A stretch of DNA of 64,000 nucleotides from an uncultured Agathobacter sp. (GTDB lineage Bacteria > Bacillota > Clostridia > Lachnospirales > Lachnospiraceae): assembly GCA_934307695.1 (NCBI GenBank), contig CAKRCS010000012.1, positions 4,029 through 68,028 of the forward strand, read 5' to 3'. Below are positions 29,028 through 36,374 of the stretch, piece after piece. The notes beneath the pieces were generated by a model. The model had not been told where the DNA came from. It saw only the letters and a list, made by a program, of their open reading frames with translations, and ran no database searches. The number at the start of each line of letters is the position of its first letter. The stretch's first letter is position 1. A program made the translations under genes and the position numbers.

Positions 29028-29900
29028 ATGAGTTGGAGAACGGTGGTAATATCAAGCAATGCGAAACTGGACTACCAGATGGGATATATGGTAGTCCGGA
29101 AAACGGACACGATAAAGATTCACTTGAGTGAAATCGGGATGCTGATCATAGAATCTACTGCCGTCTCCCTAACGGCTGCTTTATTGAGTGAACTTTCCAA
29201 GAAAAAGGTTAAGGTAATCTTTTGCGATGAAAAAAGGAATCCCTCCTCGGAACTTGTCAGTTACTATGGTGCACATGATACAAGCGCCAAAATACGGACG
29301 CAGATTACATGGAAAGAAGATGTGCAGAAGGCGGTATGGACAGAAATCGTTACGGAGAAAATTCATAAACAGGCAGAGCATCTCTCCTTTTGGGGACTAA
29401 GAGAAGCGGAAATGCTGTATGGATATATTAACGAGATTGAGTTTGATGATGTGACGAACCGGGAGGGACATGCCGCAAAAGTGTATTTTAATGCGTTGTT
29501 TGGGATGGATTTTACCAGAACCGCGGAAAATAGTTTAAATGCCGCACTCAATTATGGATATTCTTTACTCTTGTCAACATTTAACCGATGCATTACGGCA
29601 AATGGCTATTTAACACAACTGGGGCTTTTTCACGATAATATGTTTAACCCATTTAATCTTGCCTCTGATCTGATGGAACCATTCCGACCAATCGTGGATT
29701 ATAAAGTGCGACGAATGAATCCAATCAAATTTGAGCATGAAGAAAAGATGGAAGTTCTTACTATTCTGCAAGAAGGTGTACTGATAAACGGCAGGACAGA
29801 ATATGTAGACAATGCAATAAAAATATATTGCAAAAGTGTATTTGACGCGATCAATAATGAAGACATATCACTGATAAAATTTTATAAATATGAGTTATAG
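29028..29900 (+). CDS. cas1: CRISPR integrase Cas1 (type II)
   Basis: 290 aa. Catalytic subunit of the spacer-integration complex. Metal-site residues E146 (NREGHAAKVYFN), H202 (LGLFHDNMFN) and E217 (LASDLMEPFRP) are present in the expected contexts. Starts MSWRTVVISSNAKLDY, as in other type II-A Cas1. GGGGGGAAG precedes the ATG; the 3' end overlaps cas2 by 11 bp. Confidence 0.96.
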   Translation: MSWRTVVISSNAKLDYQMGYMVVRKTDTIKIHLSEIGMLIIESTAVSLTAALLSELSKKKVKVIFCDEKRNPSSELVSYYGAHDTSAKIRTQITWKEDVQKAVWTEIVTEKIHKQAEHLSFWGLREAEMLYGYINEIEFDDVTNREGHAAKVYFNALFGMDFTRTAENSLNAALNYGYSLLLSTFNRCITANGYLTQLGLFHDNMFNPFNLASDLMEPFRPIVDYKVRRMNPIKFEHEEKMEVLTILQEGVLINGRTEYVDNAIKIYCKSVFDAINNEDISLIKFYKYEL

Positions 29901-30210
29901 ATATATGAGAGTTGTTGTGTTTTTCGATCTGCCGGTGCTTACAGAGGCAAACCGTCGTGAATACCGGATGTTTCGCAAGTATCTTATAAAGTCCGGCTTT
30001 ATGATGGTCCAGGAATCCGTTTACTGCAAGCTGGCGCAAAATAGTTCTGTTGCAGATGCGATTGTTGAAAATTTGAGAAAGAATAAGCCGGGGGATGGAC
30101 TTGTCCAGGTTTTGCGGGTTACGGAGAAGCAATATAATAAAATGGATTTTATTGTAGGCGAGAATACAGGAGATGTTCTTACATCGGATGAAAGGCTGGT
30201 TATATTATGA
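29890..30210 (+). CDS. cas2: CRISPR adaptation protein Cas2
   Basis: 106 aa. Dimeric scaffold that bridges two Cas1 dimers. VVVFFDLPV with the conserved D13 closes the first beta strand; YRMFRKYLIKSGFMMVQESVY is the typical ferredoxin-like core (quoted in parts: RKYLIKSGF, MVQESVY). Overlaps cas1 by 11 bp and csn2 by 4 bp (ATGA). Confidence 0.95.
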   Translation: MSYRYMRVVVFFDLPVLTEANRREYRMFRKYLIKSGFMMVQESVYCKLAQNSSVADAIVENLRKNKPGDGLVQVLRVTEKQYNKMDFIVGENTGDVLTSDERLVIL

Positions 30211-30887
30211 GATTGGTTTATGCTCCATACGGAATTGAACTTTCCCTGATGGAAAACCAGATGTACACATTAGTTGTAGAGAATCCCAGGGCTTTGTGTG
30301 AAATATTGCAGGATCTGGTTGGGCAGATAAATGGAGATACCGGGGAATGGATTCTTTCGGAGACGGATACGATTTTGCCTTTTGCAAAGAACTGCGCATT
30401 GATTGACAATCCATTGATGGTTAATTGCAATGAAAAGAAAATCCTCGCAAAGCTATACAAAGAATTGGCAGATAATGTCAATAGTATGATGTATGAGGAA
30501 TATAGTCAGTTAAATTCGGACATGGTTTGTTTTTTAGAAAAACTGTTGCATACGGTGCCATATCATCTGGACATGGAACTCGGAATTGATGCATCGACTA
30601 TTTTGAAAGCGTATGATGTAAAAATGGTAGAAGATGGCGCTGCACCACTGGAAATTCTAATTGATTATTTGCGGGCGATCAGCTCAATTTGTGGAATCCG
30701 GGTGGTGTGGCTATTGAATTTGAAACAGTTTTTTTCAAAGGAACAGATGCAACAGCTTTATGAATTTTGCTTTTACGAAAAAATCTGCCTGATTAACTTG
30801 GAGGGGCAGAAAAATTATTCTTTAAAGCAGGAAAGCTGTGTTATAATTGATAAAGATTTGTGTTTGATAAATTCGCCATCGAATTAA
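30207..30887 (+). CDS. csn2: Csn2, type II-A adaptation protein
   Basis: 226 aa, size of the shorter Csn2 subfamily. Tetrameric DNA-end-binding ring protein needed for spacer capture with Cas9, Cas1 and Cas2. Its position as fourth gene between cas2 and the array defines subtype II-A. Seen: LVYAPYGIELSLMENQ at the start, and IEILIDYLRAIS-like helices; motif-level evidence is weak, so the call rests on position, size and start. Its stop codon lies inside an 11-nt complement of the repeat (30878-30888). Confidence 0.9.
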   Translation: MRLVYAPYGIELSLMENQMYTLVVENPRALCEILQDLVGQINGDTGEWILSETDTILPFAKNCALIDNPLMVNCNEKKILAKLYKELADNVNSMMYEEYSQLNSDMVCFLEKLLHTVPYHLDMELGIDASTILKAYDVKMVEDGAAPLEILIDYLRAISSICGIRVVWLLNLKQFFSKEQMQQLYEFCFYEKICLINLEGQKNYSLKQESCVIIDKDLCLINSPSN

Positions 30888-30939
30888 CGACATTTCGCAA
30901 AATGTATAGGCTCGGTGATAAGCTCAAAGTGAATTTGAG
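30888..30939 (+). promoter_or_regulatory. CRISPR leader
   Basis: 52 bp between csn2 and repeat 1. It ends ATTTGAG directly before the first repeat, the leader-end motif described for some type II-A arrays where Cas1-Cas2 docks. Only a weak -10 (TATAGG, 30905-30910) is seen. Contains the short palindrome CATTTCGCAAAATG. The 3' end of csn2 and the leader together resemble an anti-repeat (GAATTAAC ... GCAAAAT). Confidence 0.75.
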
Positions 30940-32689
30940 GTTTGAGAGCTTTGTTAATTCGATAAGGTGTCAAACAAAAGTATTTACATTTCGCATATTA
31001 TATATGTTTGAGAGCTTTGTTAATTCGATAAGGTGTCAAACAATATTACCCCATTTTTGCAGGCAATGGGGGTTTGAGAGCTTTGTTAATTCGATAAGGT
31101 GTCAAACTGCACGATAATCCAGCATACCTACAATTTGGTTTGAGAGCTTTGTTAATTCGATAAGGTGTCAAACGGTTTATTGCACGAACTTGAAGATATT
31201 CATGTTTGAGAGCTTTGTTAATTCGATAAGGTGTCAAACTAAATTCTCGATTGCGATTGCGTGCTCCGAGTTTGAGAGCTTTGTTAATTCGATAAGGTGT
31301 CAAACAAATCTTGTCGAGATGCAAATAAACATTGAGTTTGAGAGCTTTGTTAATTCGATAAGGTGTCAAACTGAATGATCTTGTCACCAATCATCATGTC
31401 AGTTTGAGAGCTTTGTTAATTCGATAAGGTGTCAAACATGCCTGGCGTGTATGCTAACGAAAACTGGGTTTGAGAGCTTTGTTAATTCGATAAGGTGTCA
31501 AACTTTGCCAAGCTTTATATAAATTCCGTCATGTTTGAGAGCTTTGTTAATTCGATAAGGTGTCAAACCCATTCCTCCTTTTACACTATCATGCACCTGT
31601 TTGAGAGCTTTGTTAATTCGATAAGGTGTCAAACCAAATGTCTGACTTCTTGATGGTGCTGTCCGTTTGAGAGCTTTGTTAATTCGATAAGGTGTCAAAC
31701 TTGCTCTATCTATTAAATAGCACTTTACTTGTTTGAGAGCTTTGTTAATTCGATAAGGTGTCAAACTTTCAACACCGCCGTCAATACCAACCCAAAGTTT
31801 GAGAGCTTTGTTAATTCGATAAGGTGTCAAACGCGTAAGTTAATTTATGAGGTGAAAAAATGGTTTGAGAGCTTTGTTAATTCGATAAGGTGTCAAACTA
31901 TCATCACGACTGTAAAGATAAATGCTGCGTTTGAGAGCTTTGTTAATTCGATAAGGTGTCAAACACATTAAATCTTTTGCATTTGCTTCTGGAAGTTTGA
32001 GAGCTTTGTTAATTCGATAAGGTGTCAAACTCGCGGACGCGATCACGCAGGCATTAACAAGTTTGAGAGCTTTGTTAATTCGATAAGGTGTCAAACTGAT
32101 CAAACATTTTCTCTGATCCAGGACCTGTTTGAGAGCTTTGTTAATTCGATAAGGTGTCAAACTTTGCTCCTGCAGATCTTTGATCTTTTCAAGTTTGAGA
32201 GCTTTGTTAATTCGATAAGGTGTCAAACAAGGGCAATAAGGTCAAAGAAGAGTACCAGGTTTGAGAGCTTTGTTAATTCGATAAGGTGTCAAACGCAGAC
32301 AAAAAGCAGATAAAAGCCTTGCGGGTTTGAGAGCTTTGTTAATTCGATAAGGTGTCAAACCATTTATGCGAACAATATACCACGAAACCAGGTTTGAGAG
32401 CTTTGTTAATTCGATAAGGTGTCAAACACCCGTAAAGATCCCGGTAAGCATTACCTGTTTGAGAGCTTTGTTAATTCGATAAGGTGTCAAACCGTAAATT
32501 CGATGTATCCGGCTCCCTGAAGTTTGAGAGCTTTGTTAATTCGATAAGGTGTCAAACAAGTATGTGGATTTTTCTTACAGTTATTGCGTTTGAGAGCTTT
32601 GTTAATTCGAAAAGGTGTCAAACGGTTGTATCCGGTATTGAACTTTTCGCGGAGTTTGAGAGCTTTGCTAATTTGAAAGGGTGGTATTC
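30940..32689 (+). CRISPR. Type II-A CRISPR array, 27 repeats, 26 spacers
   Basis: 36-nt repeat beginning GTTTGAGAGCTTTG and ending AAGGTGTCAAAC; repeat ends are partly inverted (GTTTGA/TCAAAC). Repeats start at 30940 and recur every 66 bp, with small shifts at 31533, 32392, 32457 and 32522 from 29- or 31-nt spacers; all others are 30 nt. The first 25 repeats look identical; the 26th (32588) has one change (GATAAGG to GAAAAGG); the 27th (32654) is degenerate over its second half. This places the leader at the left and the oldest end at the right. No duplicated spacers were noticed. Confidence 0.98.
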
Positions 32690-32690
32690 C

Positions 32691-32719
32691 TTGACATTTG
32701 TATTGTTTCTTGGTATATT
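32691..32719 (+). promoter_or_regulatory. Sigma-A promoter at the trailer end of the array
   Basis: Perfect TTGACA (32691-32696) starting one base after the degenerate last repeat, 17-nt spacer, TATATT (32714-32719). Reads away from the array. Confidence 0.8.
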
Positions 32720-32725
32720 CTTTCA

Positions 32726-32797
32726 AAAGCATTTTGAGATCGGCCAAGTAAGGATTTATCCCCAACCGGCGTACGTTCTTCAAACATGCTTTTTTGT
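32726..32797 (+). ncRNA. Putative tracr-like small RNA next to the array
   Basis: About 72 nt from the promoter above to a T6 tract. Contains TAAGGATTTATCC (32749-32761), identical over 13 nt to the tracrRNA nexus. Before it stand CAAAAGC (32724-32730) and CAAGT (32745-32749), which can pair with repeat GCTTTG and GTTTG as the tracrRNA does, though with a shorter upper stem and a larger bulge. The 5' end can alternatively pair with the 3' end (AAAAGCA..TTTGA / TCAAA..TGCTTTT), forming a terminator. A functional RNA is inference. Confidence 0.55.
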
Positions 32798-32926
32798 TTG
32801 TAATAACTTCAAACTTATGTAAGAGCTCAGCAATATTGTGTATATTAAGTACAAAAATGCATGGATGGCTAGGTCCTAACGGATTACATATATTATCACA
32901 AGGTAATAGGATAAAAGGAGGTTGCC

Positions 32927-33076
32927 ATGGAAGATATGATAGAAAAGGGGAGACAGGACACGAGAAGAGCTTTGCTATATGAGCTACGCTTAAATTTCGC
33001 AAATGGAGAAAAAACAAAATATACAAAAGAAGAGATACTTGCAAAACTTGACGAGATTGCTTTAGGCGCTGATTAA
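32927..33076 (+). CDS. Small protein, 49 aa, unknown
   Basis: ATG 32927 with a strong ribosome site (AAAAGGAGG, 6-nt spacing). Charged, helical: MEDMIEKGRQDTRRALL, then EKTKYTKEEILAKLDEIA. I recall similar ~50-aa proteins of unknown role in Lachnospiraceae, often in pairs with a second tiny gene; that is memory, not a search. A second copy of the same ribosome-site context (AAAGGAGGTTGCCAT) occurs at 33358, ahead of a broken tiny ORF. Lies downstream of the array, outside the cas operon. Confidence 0.5.
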   Translation: MEDMIEKGRQDTRRALLYELRLNFANGEKTKYTKEEILAKLDEIALGAD

Positions 33077-33088
33077 GGGTAGGCGTAG

Positions 33089-33116
33089 GTTTTGACGTTT
33101 ACAAAAAGTGTCAAAC
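33089..33116 (+). repeat. Possible decayed CRISPR repeat
   Basis: GTTTTGACGTTTAC followed by AAAAAGTGTCAAAC: begins and ends like the array repeat, 28 nt, middle lost. Weak on its own. Confidence 0.3.
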
Positions 33117-33128
33117 TCGTACTGTCTA

Positions 33129-33157
33129 TTGACAGATTTTACCATGCAAGGTATTCT
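33129..33157 (+). promoter_or_regulatory. Sigma-A promoter for a structured RNA
   Basis: Perfect TTGACA (33129-33134), 17-nt spacer, TATTCT (33152-33157); start near 33164, the first base of the RNA described next. Confidence 0.7.
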
Positions 33158-33162
33158 TTTTA

Positions 33163-33237
33163 TAGAACCGTACTTCATTGTAGCTGAAGGGAATTGTACC
33201 CGGAGCGCGGACAATGTTGTATCGGTTCTATTTTATT
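33163..33237 (+). ncRNA. Putative small RNA with three-way-junction fold
   Basis: Closing stem TAGAACCG (33163-33170) / CGGTTCTA (33223-33230), inner hairpins CTTCA..TGAAG and ATTGT..ACAAT, and a T-rich tail TTTTATTT. The predicted transcript start coincides with the closing stem. No coding potential. Unknown class. Confidence 0.5.
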
Positions 33238-33250
33238 TGAATTAATATAG

Positions 33251-33282
33251 GTTGGAGAGTTTGGATAATTTGAAGTGTAAGG
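33251..33282 (+). repeat. Decayed CRISPR repeat
   Basis: GTTGGAGAGTTTGGATAATT then TGAAGTGTAAGG aligns along its length with the array repeat and shares AATTTGAA with the degenerate last repeat at 32654. About 600 bp beyond the present array end. Confidence 0.5.
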
Positions 33283-33379
33283 GAGCTCGCAAATGGCATA
33301 GCCTGTCCAAAGTTGAGATAATGTAAAAAGTTCAAAACGTTTTGCACCTTTTCAACCAAAGGAGGTTGCCATAGGAGAT

Positions 33380-33437
33380 ATGGGAATGACTGATGCACAA
33401 TACAAGGGGCTTTTACCTGATACTTAACAAAAAATAA
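33380..33437 (+). pseudogene. Frameshifted tiny ORF
   Basis: GGAGG at 33361, then ATG 33380 reads MGMTDAQYKG and stops early at 33427; dropping one G of the run at 33406-33409 gives ...QYKGFYLILNKK and a stop at 33437. The MTDAQ(F/Y)K start is one I associate with very small Lachnospiraceae proteins with a helical continuation; only the first third remains. Confidence 0.35.
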
Positions 33438-33478
33438 AAACTCCCAATATAAGGACTTACATATACCTTTCCCAATTT

Positions 33479-33549
33479 GAGAACCGTACTCCGGCGGCAG
33501 ATGAACAAGCCTCGCCAATACGTCCAAAACGGCACGGAAAAGGGTTCTC
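33479..33549. repeat. Hairpin element related to the RNA at 33163
   Basis: GAGAACC (33479-33485) and GGTTCTC (33543-33549) enclose about 57 nt. It shares AGAACCGTACT with the 5' arm of the RNA at 33163. No promoter is seen in front of it. Confidence 0.4.
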
Positions 33550-33594
33550 TACTAATTAAAATAGCAACATGAAAAAAGGATGTCAATAAAAAAA

Positions 33595-33877
33595 CTAAAC
33601 AACAACCTCAATAACCTCACAGCCAATTCCCCCACCGGAGCCGCCGGCAGTCTCCGTTTTCGTGGATGTGCATACCGAAAAATCCGGTGCGATCCGGAAG
33701 CTGCTGATCCGGCAGGCGGAACACCTCAGCCTGAATTAAAATTCCACCCGTGGGAATACTGTAAAAGGACGCATCCCCTTTCGGGAGCGGATTCCCGGAA
33801 TTGCCGCGGATATTGGCAATCGTACTTGGCTTTGGATGCGCAAAAACGGAAACATAAGAATTTAGATATGGATTCAT
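33595..33877 (-). pseudogene. Remnant of a Cu/Zn superoxide dismutase-like gene
   Basis: The frame from 33877 reads PKPSTIANIRGN, then AEFYS-like strands and GFFGMHIHENGDC, the copper-binding segment of the SOD_Cu family, and then stops at 33617. After a frame change the same strand continues GSGGGIGCEVIEVVV and stops at 33595; this resembles the C-terminus of clostridial family members (GNAG..IACGVI). The middle, with the remaining metal ligands, is deleted. Enzymatic activity is excluded. Confidence 0.7.
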
Positions 33878-34011
33878 TTTTATTTTAATATTAATGCAAA
33901 AGTCTGAAAGTGAATGAAAGACGTAAGAAAATGAGAAAAATAGTTACTGGAACGAGGAACGGGTGAGCAGTAGCAAATGTGCGCAAAGATTGTACTTTTT
34001 TAAGTTTTTAT

Positions 34012-34040
34012 TTGAATTGTGGGGAATTTGATAGTATGAT
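34012..34040 (+). promoter_or_regulatory. Sigma-A promoter for sufC-sufB
   Basis: TTGAAT (34012-34017), 17-nt spacer, TATGAT (34035-34040). The stretch 33878-34011 before it shows nothing else. Confidence 0.65.
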
Positions 34041-34073
34041 GATATCACCGCGAAATTTGGAGGCTATCATATT

Positions 34074-34751
34074 ATGATGAGATTAGAGCACATAGGATAT
34101 AAAGTTGATGATAAAGTGATTTTGGACGACATCAATGTGGAATTTGACGATCGTTTTATTGCAGTGACTGGACCGAACGGAAGCGGGAAGTCCACGCTTG
34201 CAAAGATCATGATGGGACTGATAAGACCTACCAGCGGAAAAATCTATTTTAACGATGAAGATATTACGGAACTTTCCGTCAACGAGCGTGCCAAGAGGGG
34301 AATCAGCTATGCATTTCAGCAGCCGGTGCGTTTTAAGGGACTTCGCGTGAGGGATCTTTTAGAAATCGCCAACGAAAGCCAGAACAAAAATGACATTTAC
34401 GAAATCCTGCATGAAGTAGGACTCAGCCCGGAGGAATATCTGGGCAGAGAACTGAATGACACGCTATCCGGCGGTGAGATGAAGCGGATTGAGATTGCAA
34501 TGACAGTTTTGCGCCGGGCACAGCTTTCGGTATTTGACGAGCCGGAGGCAGGAATTGATCTGTGGAGTTTTCAGAGCCTGATTCGCTTGTTTGAAAAAAT
34601 GCAGCAGGAGATTTCCGGTGGCATTGTTATCATAAGCCATCAGGAACGTATCCTTGCAATTGCTGACAAGATCATTTATCTGAAAAACGGAAAAGTGGTG
34701 GATGATGCGGAGAGTGAGCGGATCATTGCAGATCTGCAGGCACAGAAATAG
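34074..34751 (+). CDS. sufC: SufC-type ABC ATPase (Fe-S cluster assembly)
   Basis: 225 aa, a little shorter than E. coli SufC (248 aa). Drives the SufBC(D) scaffold that builds Fe-S clusters. Walker A GPNGSGKST (residues 34-42), Q-loop AFQQPVRFKG, signature LSGGEMKRIEIA, Walker B FDEPEAGID, and H-loop ISHQE. The QPVRFKG and LSGGEMKR wording is that of SufC rather than a transporter ATPase, and no membrane permease is nearby. GGAGG 10 nt before the ATG. Confidence 0.85.
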   Translation: MMRLEHIGYKVDDKVILDDINVEFDDRFIAVTGPNGSGKSTLAKIMMGLIRPTSGKIYFNDEDITELSVNERAKRGISYAFQQPVRFKGLRVRDLLEIANESQNKNDIYEILHEVGLSPEEYLGRELNDTLSGGEMKRIEIAMTVLRRAQLSVFDEPEAGIDLWSFQSLIRLFEKMQQEISGGIVIISHQERILAIADKIIYLKNGKVVDDAESERIIADLQAQK

Positions 34752-34774
34752 CGCATATCAATTTGGAGGAATAC

Positions 34775-35692
34775 ATGAACGAGATTGAGAAAAATCTGCT
34801 GCACGAAGTAGCAGAACTGGATGCGCTCCCGGTGGGCGCGTATAATATACGAAGTGATGGAAAAAGCGTGGCACGCAATACCTCAGCAAACATTGATATA
34901 GTAACGAAGCAGGACAAGCCGGGCATCGACATTATCATCAAGCCCGGAACGAAAAAGGAAAGCGTCCATATTCCGGTAATCATCAGCCAGACAGGATTGA
35001 CGGAATGCGTATACAATGACTTTTTCGTCGGGGACGACAGTGATGTTACGATCATCGCAGGCTGTGGTATCCACAACTGCGGTGACCAGACAAGCCGCCA
35101 CGATGGAGTCCATACATTTTATATTGGCAAAAATTGCAAAGTCCGATATGTGGAGAAGCACTATGGCGAGGGTGAAGGCACCGGAAAACGCGTTATGAAC
35201 CCGGAGACGAGGATCGAGCTTGGCGAGAACTCCACAATGGAGCTTGAGACATCCCAGATTGCAGGCGTGGATGACACAGTGCGCACGACCGGAGCAAAGC
35301 TTTCTGCAAATGCAACACTTACGATTCACGACAAAATTCTCACGACCGGCGATCAGAAGGCAGTCGCAGAGATCATGGTGGATATGGATGGCACAGACAG
35401 TAGCTGTGACATCATAAGCAGAGGCGTGGCAAAAGAACACAGTACACAGGAAATCCGCCTCGGCATCAACGGCAACTGCGCATGTACAGGACACGCAGAA
35501 TGCGATTCCATCATCATGGATGAGGCAAAAATCCTTGCCATCCCACAGCTAAACGCCGCGAACGTGGATGCTTCTCTGGTACACGAAGCCGCAATCGGTA
35601 AAATTGCCGGTGAGCAGCTTATGAAGCTCATGACGTTAGGCTTATCCGAAGCAGAGGCAGAGGAGAAGATTGTACAGGGATTTTTGAGATAA
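34775..35692 (+). CDS. sufB: SufB/SufD family Fe-S cluster assembly protein
   Basis: 305 aa, shorter than E. coli SufB, matching the minimal SufBC systems of anaerobes. Central beta-helix core and the C-terminal signature IPQLNAANVDASLVHEAAIG, then GLSEAEAEEKIVQGF. A HNCGDQTSRHDGVH region with Cys/His may contribute cluster ligands. Start ATG 34775 with GGAGGA; the TTG at 34763 precedes that site. 23 bp after sufC. No sufS, sufU or sufD follows, so these two act as the whole local scaffold. Confidence 0.85.
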   Translation: MNEIEKNLLHEVAELDALPVGAYNIRSDGKSVARNTSANIDIVTKQDKPGIDIIIKPGTKKESVHIPVIISQTGLTECVYNDFFVGDDSDVTIIAGCGIHNCGDQTSRHDGVHTFYIGKNCKVRYVEKHYGEGEGTGKRVMNPETRIELGENSTMELETSQIAGVDDTVRTTGAKLSANATLTIHDKILTTGDQKAVAEIMVDMDGTDSSCDIISRGVAKEHSTQEIRLGINGNCACTGHAECDSIIMDEAKILAIPQLNAANVDASLVHEAAIGKIAGEQLMKLMTLGLSEAEAEEKIVQGFLR

Positions 35693-35715
35693 TACGAAAT
35701 AGAAAAAATATATTT

Positions 35716-35791
35716 AGTCCCGCAATACACAGCACTACAATCGTTAGACGGTTTGGTTTAACGTTTGGGCTTGCGTATTGCGGGACTTTTA
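35716..35791 (+). terminator. Terminator after sufB
   Basis: Perfect 13-bp stem AGTCCCGCAATAC / GTATTGCGGGACT with a 46-nt loop, then TTTTAT. Confidence 0.75.
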
Positions 35792-36070
35792 TGCTTTATA
35801 GTGGCGCTTGATTCCATAAGACAAAATGTTTCACAAGAATGTGATTTTTGTAAGGTAAAAATGCTTCAAATGCTGACTCGTAGTTCAATGCGAAATTAAT
35901 GATACAACAAAAAATTATCGTGAAACGATAAAAACATATTGCAAAATTGAAACCTTCGGGTTATACTATGAAAAACGCAAGAATAGAAATGAGGAGTGAT
36001 GATCTTTCCAAAAGCTGTAAAATGGGTAGCTGTTTTCTGAGGGAGAATATAGCTTCCGTTTTTGGAGGGA

Positions 36071-36230
36071 GAGCATCGAGAACCGAAAGCAAAGCATCGA
36101 GATTCGATTTCACTTTGCAATCCCGATGCAGAGGATAACGTCCCGCTGAAGGCAAAGCATCGAAATTGGCTTTCATATTGCCATTCCGATGCAGAAAAAG
36201 GGCCTGAACAGAACGGAAAAAAGCATCGGA
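36071..36230 (+). repeat. Degenerate tandem hairpin repeats (GCATCG / CGATGC)
   Basis: Copies at 36091-36134 and 36154-36200, each starting AAAGCATCGA, ending CCGATGCAGA and able to fold on GCATCG/CGATGC; partial copies start at 36071 and 36219. They fill most of the gap 35792-36374, which has no convincing gene; at 35919 there is also a TTATCG/CGATAA hairpin. Confidence 0.6.
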
Positions 36231-36374
36231 TTTCATTTTCGGCGAATAATTCGACGCAATAGTCCGGTTGACAATTATGGGAATGCCGAGAAAGGGCGAA
36301 TTTACAAGGAAAGGGTTAAAGGAAGAACTAAAGAAAGGACAGAAGTCTTGCACAGAGTTGTGAAGGAGGATTTT

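Noticed and set aside
30860-32226. Open frames of 60-130 codons on both strands through the CRISPR array
   Set aside because: They only reflect that the repeat has no stop in those frames; each repeats the same 12-residue pattern and none has a ribosome site.
30976-32653. Spacers matching elsewhere in the window (self-targets)
   Set aside because: No full-length match was noticed by eye; only the 10-nt word shared between spacer 1 and the leader was kept.
33228-33527. 99-codon minus-strand frame
   Set aside because: Crosses a decayed repeat and the structured RNA candidates; has no ribosome site or recognisable domain, although VLARLVHLPPEYG is oddly protein-like.
35968-36138. Small plus-strand ORF before the DUF2975 gene
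   Set aside because: Runs into the GCATCG hairpin repeats and has no supporting motif.
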